From Halalkalicoccus sp. NIPERK01 (GTDB lineage Archaea > Halobacteriota > Halobacteria > Halobacteriales > Halalkalicoccaceae), in the NCBI RefSeq assembly GCF_030287405.1, contig NZ_JASVVV010000006.1, positions 117,795-181,794 on the forward strand: a DNA stretch of 64,000 bases, given 5' to 3'. How positions within the stretch are numbered: the first letter of the stretch is position 1; every line of letters begins with the position of its first letter. Under the pieces are notes generated by a model. It was given only the letters and a program-made list of their open reading frames with translations, made no database searches and was not told where the DNA came from. Positions 1 through 8,863 of this stretch are shown here, piece after piece. The position numbers and the translations under genes are program-made.

Positions 1-204
1 GACCGACTGGCCTCGAACATGGACGTCGACGCCAGCACGATCATCGACGGCGAGTCCATCGACGCGGTCGGCGAGCGAATTTACGAGACGCTGCTGGAGG
101 TCGCGAGCGGCGCGCGGACCGCCGCGGAGCAGCGCCGTCTGGAGGAGTTCGCGATCAACGAGCTGCAACCGAACGAACTGGCGGAGCGACGGGGGGAGGC
201 ATGA
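1..204 (+). CDS. UxaA-family dehydratase, C-terminal fragment (runs off left edge)
   Basis: The reading frame is open from base 1 (first residues DRLASNMDVDAS) to the stop at 202-204, so only the last 67 codons lie in the window. The text resembles the end of altronate/galactarate dehydratase large domains (GERIYETLLEVASG, then EEFAINEL). The same ending recurs in the gene at 515-1651 (TKFAINRVGPSL), so the two are probably paralogues. The stop overlaps the next ATG (ATGA at 201-204), implying translational coupling. The family dehydrates sugar acids to 2-keto-3-deoxy acids; the substrate cannot be told here. Confidence 0.75.
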   Translation, partial: DRLASNMDVDASTIIDGESIDAVGERIYETLLEVASGARTAAEQRRLEEFAINELQPNELAERRGEA

Positions 205-515
205 AAGGCGAAGTACTGGGCGACTGTGGGTTGCACATGGCGCGGGCGGACAACGTCGTCACGGCCATCGCCGATCTCGAGGCGGGCACGGAGATCCCCT
301 CCGACGGGGCGACGATCGAACTCGTCGAGGACGTCCCGTTCGGTCACAAGGTCGCGCTGGTCCCGATCGAGGCCGGCGACACCGTCGTCAAGTACGGGGA
401 GCCGATCGGCGAGGCCGTCGAGTCGATCGCCCCCGGCGAGTGGGTTCACACGCACAACTGCGAGAGCGCCCGTGGCAGGGGTGATCGCGTCGTGATCGAG
501 GAGGAGGCAGCCTGA
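201..515 (+). CDS. UxaA-family SAF-domain subunit (N-terminal domain as separate gene)
   Basis: A 104-residue protein matching the SAF-type N-terminal domain of UxaA/GarD dehydratases: MARADNVVTAI near the start, a central VPFGHKVAL, then YGEPIGEA and the end motif GEWVHTHNCES. Bacterial UxaA carries this fused to the large domain; here it is a separate cistron between two large-domain genes, overlapping the upstream gene by 4 nt and the downstream one by 1 nt (TGATG at 513-517). It presumably forms the small part of a sugar-acid dehydratase with one or both neighbours. Confidence 0.8.
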   Translation: MKGEVLGDCGLHMARADNVVTAIADLEAGTEIPSDGATIELVEDVPFGHKVALVPIEAGDTVVKYGEPIGEAVESIAPGEWVHTHNCESARGRGDRVVIEEEAA

Positions 516-1651
516 TGTCGCAGCCGATTCCGGAGGCGTCTCACGACCTGCGTGGAGAGGCGTTCACGGGATTCCGACGGGACGACGGCCGCGTCGGCGT
601 CCGAAACCGGATCCTCGTCGCACCGTCCGTGATCTGTTCGCACATCGTCGCCGAGCGCATCGCAGATGCCAGCGAACACGCCGTCTGCACGCCGCACGAT
701 CACGGCTGCGCCCAGATCGGTGCCGACCACGACCAGACGGAACGGACCCTGTTGAACCTCGCACGGAATCCCAACGTCGCGGGGACGACCGTCGTGGGCC
801 TGGGCTGTGAGCACCTCCAGAGCAGCCCCTTTGCCGATCGCATCGCCGCCGACGGCGTTCCCGTTCGCGAGACCGCCATCCAGGACGCCGGCGGAACGGA
901 GGCCTGCGTCGAGGAGGGGATCGCCGCCACTGCGGACCTGACGCGGACCGCCCTGTCCGACGAGCGGGCCGACGCGACCCTCGCCGACCTCACCGTCGGC
1001 GTCGTGAGTTCGGATCTCGACCGATCGACCCGGGAGGTCGCGGACCCGCTCGTCGGCGAGACCGTCGACGCCCTGCTCGACGCCGGAGCACGCGTCGTCG
1101 TCGCCGGCACCGAACGGCTCGCCCCACACCCGGACGCCGCCTCCGCCCGCGGTGCGACCGACGCGGTCGCCGACGAGATCCGCGCGGCCTGCGAGCGCGA
1201 CGGGGCCCGGCCCGGGAGTGCCCAGCGGATCACCCGATGTGCCGCGGACGCCGAGTTCGGATCGGTCGTCGGGACGTGGGGGACCGCTCGCGTCGACGAG
1301 TTCGTCCCCTACGGTGATCGGGTGAGCATCGACGAGGGGCTGGCGCTGATCGACTCCCCCTCTCGCTTCGAGGAGGCGGCGACGGGACTGGCGGCCGCCG
1401 GCGCGTCCGTCGTCGTCCACGTGACGGCGGACGGGATTCCGACGGGGCACCCGGTCGTTCCGGTGCTGAAGGTGACCGCCGACGAGACGACGGCAACAGC
1501 GCTCGCGACCGACATCGACCTCGACGCCCGTGCCGTCGGACCGGACGCCGTTCTCGACGAACTCCTGCGGGTGGCCGACGGCGGTCGAACCGCCACGGAG
1601 GAACACGGCCTGACCAAGTTCGCGATAAACCGCGTCGGACCGTCGCTATGA
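515..1651 (+). CDS. UxaA-family dehydratase, large catalytic domain
   Basis: A 378-residue protein starting at the ATG that overlaps the upstream stop. Residues 20-60 (FRRDDGRVGVRNRILV) match the start of the UxaA C-terminal domain, followed by the conserved PHDHGCAQIG region (about 61-70), a VVGLGCE stretch near 93-99 and a closing TKFAINRVGPSL. The family is an iron- or manganese-dependent altronate/galactarate dehydratase. It forms the third cistron of a coupled operon with the SAF subunit. With the polyol-type dehydrogenase downstream the context is hexuronate or sugar-acid breakdown; the exact substrate is not determinable. Confidence 0.75.
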   Translation: MSQPIPEASHDLRGEAFTGFRRDDGRVGVRNRILVAPSVICSHIVAERIADASEHAVCTPHDHGCAQIGADHDQTERTLLNLARNPNVAGTTVVGLGCEHLQSSPFADRIAADGVPVRETAIQDAGGTEACVEEGIAATADLTRTALSDERADATLADLTVGVVSSDLDRSTREVADPLVGETVDALLDAGARVVVAGTERLAPHPDAASARGATDAVADEIRAACERDGARPGSAQRITRCAADAEFGSVVGTWGTARVDEFVPYGDRVSIDEGLALIDSPSRFEEAATGLAAAGASVVVHVTADGIPTGHPVVPVLKVTADETTATALATDIDLDARAVGPDAVLDELLRVADGGRTATEEHGLTKFAINRVGPSL

Positions 1652-1819
1652 CGTCGCCTCTCGGCCGGTTCCGGAGGAGCCGGTGATCGCGATGGCCGCA
1701 CCACACTCGATGAGCGCCGATTCCACCACTAGCATGACGGGTACTACTCAGCCAGACGGAGTCACGACGAAGTCCCCTGTACCGGAAACGAACCATCGGT
1801 CCTCGCTCGAGCCAAGCGC

Positions 1820-2845
1820 ATGAAATCGGTAGCACTCGTCGACGCGGGGACGTTCGAGGTCCGGTCCGGGGAGCCCCCCGAGCCGGCAGCAGCGGAGGTC
1901 CTCGTCGACGTGAGCGACGTCGGCATCTGTGGATCGGACCTCCACTGGTACGACCACGGCCGGATGGGCGAGCGGATCGTCGAGGAGCCGTTGGTGCTCG
2001 GCCACGAGAGCGCGGGCCGGGTCGTCGAGGTCGGTCGGGACGTCGAGCGCGTCGCCGTCGGCGACGAGGTCGCGATAGAGCCCGGCGTCCCGTGTGGACG
2101 CTGTGAGTACTGTCGAGGCGGTCGGTACAACCTGTGTCGGGACGTGGCGTTCATGGCGACGCCGGGCACCGACGGGGCCTTCAGGGAGTACGTCGCCTGG
2201 CCGGCGGAGTTCGTCCACGGGCTTCCGCCGGCCGTCTCGGCACGCGAGGGCGCGCTGTGCGAACCGATAAGCGTCGCCATTCAGGCCGTCCGGCGAGCCG
2301 ACATCGACGTCGGCGACACCGTGCTCGTCATGGGCGCGGGGCCGATCGGGACCCTCGCGATGGACGTTGCAAGGGCGGCCGGCGCCGCGAACCTGGCCGT
2401 CGTCGACGTCGTTCCCTCGAAGTTGGACCGGGCCGTCGAACGGGGAGCCGGGTTGACGATCGACGCCCGCGAGACGAACGTCGCGGAGGCGGTCCGCGAC
2501 GAGTTCGGCGCGGGTGCCGACGTTGCGATCGAGGCGACCGGGGCGCCACCGGCCATCGAGGCGACGCTCGACGTCCCGCGGCCGGACGGCACCGTGGTCC
2601 TGGTCGGTCTCGCCCCCGACGAGGCGGTCCCGGTGGACACGTTCGAACTCGTCCGACGCCAGATCGACGTCCGCGGGAGTTACCGGTTCGCGAACACGTA
2701 CTCGACGGCGATCTCGCTGCTCGCGGCCGGCGAGGTCGACGCGGCGGGGATCGTGGACTTCGAGATGCCCCTCGACCGCCTCGGGGACGCCTTCGAACGG
2801 GCCAAGGAGCCCGACGTGATCAAGGGGATGGTCTCGGTGGACTGA
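1820..2845 (+). CDS. zinc-dependent medium-chain alcohol/polyol dehydrogenase
   Basis: 341 residues with the layout of sorbitol/threonine-type MDR enzymes. Catalytic zinc ligands are visible as C37 (GICGSD) and H62-E63 (GHES); the structural zinc set is C92, C95, C98 and C106; the nucleotide motif GAGPIG starts near residue 173. It would oxidise a secondary alcohol of a polyol or sugar acid with NAD(P)+ in the cytoplasm. It lies 168 nt after the UxaA-type genes on the same strand, so it may feed that pathway (for example idonate or galactitol type). Substrate is inference only. Confidence 0.85.
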   Translation: MKSVALVDAGTFEVRSGEPPEPAAAEVLVDVSDVGICGSDLHWYDHGRMGERIVEEPLVLGHESAGRVVEVGRDVERVAVGDEVAIEPGVPCGRCEYCRGGRYNLCRDVAFMATPGTDGAFREYVAWPAEFVHGLPPAVSAREGALCEPISVAIQAVRRADIDVGDTVLVMGAGPIGTLAMDVARAAGAANLAVVDVVPSKLDRAVERGAGLTIDARETNVAEAVRDEFGAGADVAIEATGAPPAIEATLDVPRPDGTVVLVGLAPDEAVPVDTFELVRRQIDVRGSYRFANTYSTAISLLAAGEVDAAGIVDFEMPLDRLGDAFERAKEPDVIKGMVSVD

Positions 2846-2877
2846 GACGGCCGCTCGGCGGACCCGTTCAGGAGAAC

Positions 2878-2886
2878 ATTTAAACC
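2878..2886 (+). promoter_or_regulatory. TATA box for the universal stress gene
   Basis: ATTTAAACC is centred about 26 nt before the ATG at 2908, the spacing expected for a leaderless haloarchaeal transcript. No Shine-Dalgarno-like purine run precedes the ATG closely. Confidence 0.5.
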
Positions 2887-2907
2887 GAAACGGACACCTC
2901 CCACCGT

Positions 2908-3336
2908 ATGGTCATCGTCGTAGCGATCAGCGACTCCGAGCAGTCGAGAGCCGTCGCCGCACGGGCGGACGAACTGGCGCGAGCGTTCGACGACGAACTC
3001 GCCCTCATACACGTCATCGAGGAGACCGAATACACGAGGATCGTCGAGAAGCAGTCCACCGCCCGGGAGACCGGTACGGGGTCCGTAGAGGACACCGCCG
3101 CCGCCCAGGCGGCAGAGGGGCTCGATGAGGTCATGTCCGTCGACTACGACGTCATCGGCCGGGTCGGGAACCCCGGCAAGAAGGTCGTCGAGTACGCGGC
3201 GGAAGTCGACGCCCGGTATCTCGTCATCGGCGGGCGAGCACGATCTCCGGTGGGGAAAGCGCTCTTCGGAAGCGTGGCCCAGTCGATCCTCCTGAACACG
3301 GAACGCCCCGTCGTCGCGGTCCCGGCGGCCGAGTAG
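2908..3336 (+). CDS. UspA-domain universal stress protein
   Basis: 142 residues, the full length of a single-domain UspA protein. The N-terminal strand VVAISDSEQSR and the C-terminal ATP-binding pattern GGRARSPVGKALFGSVAQ (about 110-127; G-x2-G-x9-G-S type) are both present, so an ATP-binding homodimer is likely. It stands alone with its own promoter between the dehydrogenase and the lactate-utilisation genes. Function is probably general stress response; haloarchaea carry many copies. Confidence 0.85.
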   Translation: MVIVVAISDSEQSRAVAARADELARAFDDELALIHVIEETEYTRIVEKQSTARETGTGSVEDTAAAQAAEGLDEVMSVDYDVIGRVGNPGKKVVEYAAEVDARYLVIGGRARSPVGKALFGSVAQSILLNTERPVVAVPAAE

Positions 3337-3412
3337 CGAGTTACGGACCGAACGACTGCAAGAACGCCTCGCCGCGGTCGATCGCTAGTCGACCGACGGG
3401 AGGAGTACAAGG

Positions 3413-3417
3413 TTTAT
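3413..3417 (+). promoter_or_regulatory. TATA-like element before lutC
   Basis: TTTAT about 28 nt before the ATG at 3443. This spacing favours ATG 3443 over the GTG at 3431 as the true start and suggests a leaderless mRNA for the lut operon. Confidence 0.4.
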
Positions 3418-3442
3418 CAGCGATGGTTACGTGTTCGATGAT

Positions 3443-3955
3443 ATGAGTGCGGGTTCGGTACGCGAGTTCCAGCAGTCACTGGCGGATTTAGATACGGCGT
3501 CGACCGTCGTCTCGCCCGATGAGTTCGAAACCGAACTCGAAGACATCATCGAGACCCCCGCGGTCGGTGCCGAGCTCCCCTTCGACGACCCCTCCCTGTC
3601 GGATCTCCCGGTACAGCTCGAGCCGTCCCCGGCGCAACTGCGCGAGGCGGTAACGGGCGTGACGGGCGCTCGGATGGGCATCGCCTCGCTGGGGACCGTT
3701 GCCGTCGAATCACGCTCACGGGGCGACGAGTTCGTCGCGCTCTACCCGGCGTGTCACGTCGTCGTCGTCCGGGAGCGCGACATTCGAGCGGACCTCTCGG
3801 ACGCCTTTTCGTGGCTCCGGGCCGAGTTCGAGGCGGGCCGGCAGTCGCTCATCCTCGCGACCGGGCCGAGTTCGACCGGCGACATGGGTGCGCTCGTACA
3901 GGGTGTCCACGGGCCGGAGGAGGTCCACATCGTCATCATCAGAGACAATGAGTGA
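3443..3955 (+). CDS. lutC: LutC-type LUD-domain protein
   Basis: 170 residues from ATG 3443 (a GTG at 3431 would add four). It has the LUD fold signatures of LutC/YkgG: ARMGIASLGTVAVES in the middle, a PACHVVVVRERDI strand, and a C-terminal GPSSTGDMGALVQGVHGP. In bacteria LutABC oxidises L-lactate through an iron-sulphur chain. The stop overlaps the next start by 8 nt (ATGAGTGA, 3948-3955), so the pair is an operon. The gene symbol rests on family resemblance. Confidence 0.8.
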   Translation: MSAGSVREFQQSLADLDTASTVVSPDEFETELEDIIETPAVGAELPFDDPSLSDLPVQLEPSPAQLREAVTGVTGARMGIASLGTVAVESRSRGDEFVALYPACHVVVVRERDIRADLSDAFSWLRAEFEAGRQSLILATGPSSTGDMGALVQGVHGPEEVHIVIIRDNE

Positions 3956-6209
3956 GTCAACACCAACACGACCGGAGGCCGACCGTATCCGCGCGTTGCT
4001 CGAGACGGAGAGCGACGAGATCAAGGAGAACACGCGCCTGTTCAACGCCGCGCGGTACGATGCGGTCGAGGCCGTCGGAGCGGAGACGCACGAGCAGTAT
4101 CGAACCCGGGCGCGGGAGATAAAGGAGAAGTCGATCGAACGGCTGCCGGACCTCATTCACCGGACCAGAACGGCCGTCGAAGCCAACGGGGGGACGGTGT
4201 ACGTCGCGGACGACGCCGAGGACGCGAACCGGTACATCACGAGGGTGGTAGCGGACGAAGGGGCCGACAGCGTCGTGAAATCGAAGTCGATGACGACCGA
4301 GGAGATCGATCTCAACGACGCCCTCGAGGCGGATGGCTTCGACGTCTGGGAGACGGATCTGGGCGAGTTCGTCATCCAGGTCGCCGAGGAGTCGCCCTCG
4401 CACATCGTCGGTCCCTCGCTGCACAAGTCCCGCGAGGAGATCACGGCCCTGTTCGAACGGGAGTTCGAGCCCGACGAGCCGCTCGACTCCGCACAGAAAC
4501 TCACGGCGTTCGCGCGGGAGTTCCTCGGTGAACGCATCGACGAGGCGGACGTCGGCATCACGGGGGCGAACTTCGTCATGGCCGAGAGCGGATCGATCGC
4601 GCTGGTGACCAACGAGGGGAACGCGCGCAAGTGCGCCTCGATTCCCGACACGCACGTCGCCGTCGCCGGGATCGAGAAGATCATCCCCTCGATCGCCGAG
4701 CTCGAGCCGTTCGCGGGGCTCATCTCGCGGTCGGCGACGGGACAGGACGTCCCGCAGTACCTGTCGCTGCTGACGCCCCCGGTCGACACGCCGACGATCG
4801 ACTTCGATCGGGCCGACGAACCGGGCTTCGGAGGCGGCGACGCGGACCGGGAGTTCCACCTCGTGCTCATCGACAACGGCCGACGCGCGATGCGCCGGGA
4901 CGAGGAGTTGAGGGAGACGCTGTACTGCATCCGGTGTGGGGCGTGTGCGAACTCGTGTGCGAACTTCCAGTCGGTCGGCGGGCACGCCTTCGGCGGCGAG
5001 ACGTACACCGGTGGCATCGCAACGGGCTGGGAGGCCGGCATCGAGGGGCTGGACGTCGCCGCGGAGTTCAACGACCTCTGTACGGGGTGTTCGCGCTGCG
5101 TGAACGCGTGTCCGGTGAAGATCGACATCCCCTGGATCAACACGGTCGTGCGCGACCGCATCAACCGCGGCAAGGACCCCGGCTTCGACGACCTGCTGGT
5201 CGACGGGCTCGTCCCCGACGAGGAGGGGAGCGGGACACCCCTCCGAAAGCGCTTCTTCGGGAACTTCGAGACCGTCGCGAGGCTCGGCAGCGCGACGGCC
5301 CCCCTCTCGAACGCCCTCGCGTCCACCGGCGTGGCCCGAAAATCGATGGAGTCGGTCCTCGGGGTGGACGCCAGACGCGACCTGCCGGCGTTCGAGCGGA
5401 CCACGCTCCGGAAGTGGGCCCGCTCGCGGGACCCGAACGTCGAGGATCCGGTCCGTCGCGTCGTCCTGTATCCGGACGTGTACACGAACCACGTCCGGAC
5501 CGAACGGGGCAAGGCCGCCGTTCGCGTTCTAGAGGCACTGGGCTGTGAGGTGGTCGTGCCGGACGTGGGTGGCTCCGGCCGCGCGCCGCTCTCACAGGGG
5601 ATGATCGCGACGGCCGAAAGAAAGGCGAGGAGCGCCGCCGAGTCGCTGCTGCCCTACCTCGAGGACGGTTACGACGTGGTCGTCGTCGAACCGAGCGACA
5701 TCGCGATGTTCCGACGCGAGTACGAGAAGCTGCTGCCTGCAGGGGCGTACGAACGGATCGACGAGGGGAGCTACGAGATACTGGAGTTCGTCTACGGGCT
5801 CTTGGAGAACGACGGGGACATCGACGCCCTCCCCGCCGGCAACGGCGCCGGGATCGCCTACCACAGTCACTGCCAACAGCGAACGCTCGGCCTCGAATCG
5901 TACACGGAGACGGTTCTGGAGCGACTCGGATACGACGTGCTCACCTCCGACGTGGAGTGTTGCGGAATGGCCGGGAGTTTCGGCTACAAGAGCGAGTACT
6001 ACGACCTCAGTATGGACGTCGGCGAAACGCTCGCCGAGCAGTTCGAACCGGCCGCGGACGAGCGAACGGTCGTCGCCAGCGGGACGTCCTGTATGGAGCA
6101 GCTCGATTCCCTCCTCTCGCCGGGGACGCGCCATCCGATCGAGCTCCTCGATCCCGTCGGCAGGGAGGACGAGACACCGAACGGGACGAGTCCGCTGCGG
6201 AAGTCCTAA
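3948..6209 (+). CDS. lutB: fused LutB/LutA-like iron-sulphur protein (LUD + 2x[4Fe-4S] + CCG)
   Basis: 753 residues from the ATG overlapping lutC. Order: LUD domain (about 40-300), ferredoxin-like region with C327, C330, C333, C337 and C378, C381, C384, C388 (two [4Fe-4S] clusters), then two CCG (LutA/GlpC-type) repeats. The second repeat has the canonical set C642, C671-C672 and C715 (CCGMAG, TSCMEQL). The first repeat reads GGSGRAPLSQG where CCGRPLISxG is usual, so it has lost its cysteines. The fusion of LutB and LutA functions suggests one cytoplasmic electron-transfer subunit for lactate oxidation. An upstream open frame reaches 3699, but ATG 3948 is the sensible start. Confidence 0.85.
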   Translation: MSESTPTRPEADRIRALLETESDEIKENTRLFNAARYDAVEAVGAETHEQYRTRAREIKEKSIERLPDLIHRTRTAVEANGGTVYVADDAEDANRYITRVVADEGADSVVKSKSMTTEEIDLNDALEADGFDVWETDLGEFVIQVAEESPSHIVGPSLHKSREEITALFEREFEPDEPLDSAQKLTAFAREFLGERIDEADVGITGANFVMAESGSIALVTNEGNARKCASIPDTHVAVAGIEKIIPSIAELEPFAGLISRSATGQDVPQYLSLLTPPVDTPTIDFDRADEPGFGGGDADREFHLVLIDNGRRAMRRDEELRETLYCIRCGACANSCANFQSVGGHAFGGETYTGGIATGWEAGIEGLDVAAEFNDLCTGCSRCVNACPVKIDIPWINTVVRDRINRGKDPGFDDLLVDGLVPDEEGSGTPLRKRFFGNFETVARLGSATAPLSNALASTGVARKSMESVLGVDARRDLPAFERTTLRKWARSRDPNVEDPVRRVVLYPDVYTNHVRTERGKAAVRVLEALGCEVVVPDVGGSGRAPLSQGMIATAERKARSAAESLLPYLEDGYDVVVVEPSDIAMFRREYEKLLPAGAYERIDEGSYEILEFVYGLLENDGDIDALPAGNGAGIAYHSHCQQRTLGLESYTETVLERLGYDVLTSDVECCGMAGSFGYKSEYYDLSMDVGETLAEQFEPAADERTVVASGTSCMEQLDSLLSPGTRHPIELLDPVGREDETPNGTSPLRKS

Positions 6210-6244
6210 ACTGTTTTGTACCGCGAATCCGTCTCGAACGAGGG

Positions 6245-7345
6245 ATGAACGAATCAGCGTCCAGCGTCGGCAGCATCCGGACGATCGACACCAGCCTCTA
6301 CCGAGTCCCGAACGAACAGACGCTCGAGGACGCGACCCAGTCGTTCGACACGCTGGAGATCGTCGCGCTCACCGCGGAATCCGACGGCGGGCATCGCGGC
6401 CTCGGCTTCACCTACACCATCGGCCGCGGGGGTGCGACGATCAAACGGTTCCTCGACGACGAACTCGTCCCGCTCCTGGAGGGGCAGCCGGTCGCGCCGC
6501 GCGCCGTGCGATCGGTCCTCCGGGACGAGACGACGTTCATCGGTCGCGAGGGGATCAGCGAGTTCGCCATCGCCGCGATCGACATCGCGGTCTGGGACCT
6601 GCTCGGCAAGCACGCCGGCCTGCCGCTGTGCGAACTCCTCGGCGGGACCAGGGAGCCGGTACCGATGTACGAAACGGACGGCGGGTGGCTCCAGTACGAT
6701 GCCGACACGCTCGTCGAGAACGCACGGGAGATCGCCACCGAAGGATTCGCCGGCATGAAGATGAAAGTCGGATCGTCCATCGAACGCGACGTCGAACGCG
6801 TCCGCGCGGTTCGGGACGCACTGCCGGCGGATCGCCACCTGATGCTCGACGGCAACTGCTCGTATACGGTGCCGGAAGCGCGGCGGTTAACGAGCCGTCT
6901 CGATGACGTCGCGATAACGTGGTTCGAAGAACCACTGCCGAAAGGGGACTACGCCTCGTACGCCGACCTCCGACGCCGCGTCGACGTGCCGATCGCCACC
7001 GGCGAGAACTTCTACAACGAGACGCAGTTCCGGCAGGTGATCGATCGGAACGCCGTCGACTACCTGCAGCCGGACGTCTGTCGTGTCGGCGGAATAACGC
7101 CGTGGATGAGCGTTGCGGATCAGGCCGCTTCGGCCGGCCCCTCCGTCTCGCCACACTACATCGAACCGATCCACGCGCACCTCGCCTGCGCCGCCACCAA
7201 CGTCCCGTACATCGAACACCACTCGACCGTGCTCGACGAGCTGCTCGCGAACCCGGTCGAAGCGGACAACGGACGGATCCTGCCGCCGAACCGCCCGGGT
7301 CACGGGATGTCGTTCGAGGATGCAGAACGGTATCAGGACGCCTGA
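6245..7345 (+). CDS. enolase-superfamily dehydratase/racemase (MR/MLE type)
   Basis: 366 residues from ATG 6245. The barrel carries the superfamily catalytic set: K172 and K174 (KMKVG), metal ligands D202 (MLDGN), E228 (WFEEP) and E254 (TGEN), and H304 (SPHYIEP). A Lys-x-Lys plus C-terminal His arrangement fits mandelate-racemase-subgroup sugar-acid dehydratases. It follows the lut pair by 35 nt on the same strand and sits in the same catabolic block as the UxaA genes, so a sugar-acid or related hydroxy-acid substrate is likely. Confidence 0.85.
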   Translation: MNESASSVGSIRTIDTSLYRVPNEQTLEDATQSFDTLEIVALTAESDGGHRGLGFTYTIGRGGATIKRFLDDELVPLLEGQPVAPRAVRSVLRDETTFIGREGISEFAIAAIDIAVWDLLGKHAGLPLCELLGGTREPVPMYETDGGWLQYDADTLVENAREIATEGFAGMKMKVGSSIERDVERVRAVRDALPADRHLMLDGNCSYTVPEARRLTSRLDDVAITWFEEPLPKGDYASYADLRRRVDVPIATGENFYNETQFRQVIDRNAVDYLQPDVCRVGGITPWMSVADQAASAGPSVSPHYIEPIHAHLACAATNVPYIEHHSTVLDELLANPVEADNGRILPPNRPGHGMSFEDAERYQDA

Positions 7346-7787
7346 GGACGATGGTTCGACGAGCGGCTCGGGCCGATAAATCAGCGGCGCTATCCTTCGA
7401 CCGTGAAGCGGTTCAACACAATAGCTACTGCTCGACTCTCATTTTAGAGAAGAGTTTCAGTTTATCAGACTGTATTATTTGAATATGAATATTTGATATT
7501 CTTGTAGAAATACGAATAAAAGACGGTTAAATAGTTAGATATTCCTCGAATAGTAGAATATACTCTATGATATAGCAGCTAATAAGATATTTAGACTAAA
7601 TACAGAAATAATTTTTTCGAATAGAAGTAGACATATGATCACATCTTCGTACAGACACATAGTTGGCATGTATGATCCCCGATCCACTAGGTTTTCTTCG
7701 ATCGAGTTGCTCGAGAGACGCTCACAGCCGGTTACGAGAGGCGAGTTCTCGGCAAACTGCGGAGTGACGCCCCGTGAATGACGTCGT
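7346..7787. other. AT-rich spacer without genes
   Basis: About 440 nt without a credible gene. The part from roughly 7430 to 7680 is strikingly AT-rich (runs such as AATAATTTTTTCG) against a GC-rich background, as seen at haloarchaeal insertion hot spots and laterally acquired segments. I see no tRNA, direct repeats or clear promoter for a gene in it. Confidence 0.5.
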
Positions 7788-8058
7788 TTATTGGGGCTTG
7801 CTTCGGTCGATCAACCGGCCGGCCGCGGTGATGACCGCCCCGACCGCGGTTTCGGAGAGTTCCTCCGACGACTCCAGTCCCGACGCCCGTGCGAACAGGT
7901 TCGCCATCGATACGGGTGTTCGCACCCACCTCTTGGAGGAGTTGGTTCGTCCGCCCGAGGTCATCTGCGATAACGACGGCCCCTAATAGCCCGTCAACGT
8001 ATCGCCGCTCGTCACGATACGTGTTTAGATGCAGTTGTGACGATCCACGTACAGTCAT
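7788..8058 (-). pseudogene. frameshifted small protein gene (unrecognised)
   Basis: Read on the minus strand from ATG 8058, the first frame gives about 48 residues of plausible protein (YVDGLLGAVVIADDLGRT, then TNQLLQEVGANT) and then degenerates. One base shift later the next frame continues sensibly from about 7907 (MANLFARASGLESSEEL, ETAVGAVITAAGRLIDRSK) to a TAA at 7788-7790. Joined, this is an ordinary acidic protein of about 88 residues, so a single indel probably broke the gene; a sequencing error is the alternative. I do not recognise the family. Confidence 0.45.
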
Positions 8059-8110
8059 CTATCCAGAGACACATAAGATGCGTTGGCCGTAAATCAATCC
8101 GGCACAGACG

Positions 8111-8851
8111 TTATGTCACTGAATACTCCTCAGCGATATAGCGAGTAGCCTCGATTAACTTATCGAGAAACTCATCGAGATCGGTTCGATGGATGGGATG
8201 TCCATGAATCGGTGCGATATAAGAGATGTCATATGACCTGATGATCGAATCAAGGGCTGCGGCGAGTTTGTCAGCATCCACATACCGCAACCAAACGAGG
8301 TTATTCCGGTGGAACTCGAGTATCGATTCCTCAGGAATTCCGTCCGTGAATTCCTTTGACGTCTTGTCACAGTCCATTGGATCGTGGTAGGAGCCAAAGC
8401 CGTCTGCAGTGAACAGCACCTCAGACTGATGATCGTAGATCCACGTAGTGTGAGAGCGGTCGGCGAGTGGCGGATCAATAAAGCTAAACATGCGATTCTG
8501 GATCGAGAGCGACCCGCCGATCCGACACCGTCGTGCATCTGAGAGCCCCTGAATTTCGGGTGAGCCGGACGATGCAATCAACTCTACGTCATCCCATTCT
8601 TCACGGAATTCGGAGACGTTTCCGGAGTGTGGGTAATCAGAGTGGGAGAGTACAATGGCATCGATTCCATTCCCTTCAGTAGCGTCAACAATTTCCATCC
8701 GGATCGCCTCCCGGTGATAAAAAGACCCAGAGTCGATTAGAACGGTTCCCGAATCACCCCGGATTAGATACGTCGAGACGTGCTCATGGCGGTCACCGTG
8801 TGCGTAACACTCGTTTATCCAGACGACCTCGTCGGTGAGTTCTGTTGTCAT
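8111..8851 (-). CDS. metallo-beta-lactamase-fold hydrolase (last gene of ABC operon)
   Basis: 246 residues from ATG 8851; a TTG at 8863, directly after the upstream stop, would add four. The MBL metal motif is a variant, SHSDYPHSG (about residues 69-77), with ADGFG as the later Asp motif and APIHGHPI as the final His motif. The pattern resembles the ODP domain of flavodiiron proteins more than class B lactamases. It is a paralogue of the neighbour at 8864-9664, from which it is separated by 12 nt, and terminates the peptide-transporter operon. Substrate unknown. Confidence 0.8.
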   Translation of the reverse strand: MTTELTDEVVWINECYAHGDRHEHVSTYLIRGDSGTVLIDSGSFYHREAIRMEIVDATEGNGIDAIVLSHSDYPHSGNVSEFREEWDDVELIASSGSPEIQGLSDARRCRIGGSLSIQNRMFSFIDPPLADRSHTTWIYDHQSEVLFTADGFGSYHDPMDCDKTSKEFTDGIPEESILEFHRNNLVWLRYVDADKLAAALDSIIRSYDISYIAPIHGHPIHRTDLDEFLDKLIEATRYIAEEYSVT

Positions 8852-8863
8852 GATAATTCCCAA

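Noticed and set aside
3957..5492. Long open frames (over 400 codons) antisense to lutB
   Set aside because: GC-rich haloarchaeal genes commonly give long antisense frames; these are Arg/Val/Asp mirror text without motifs, while the plus strand has complete LUD, Fe-S and CCG motifs.
7430..7680. AT-rich stretch considered as a replication origin or CRISPR leader
   Set aside because: No regular repeats, no spacer pattern, no ORB-like motif and no cas or orc gene adjacent.
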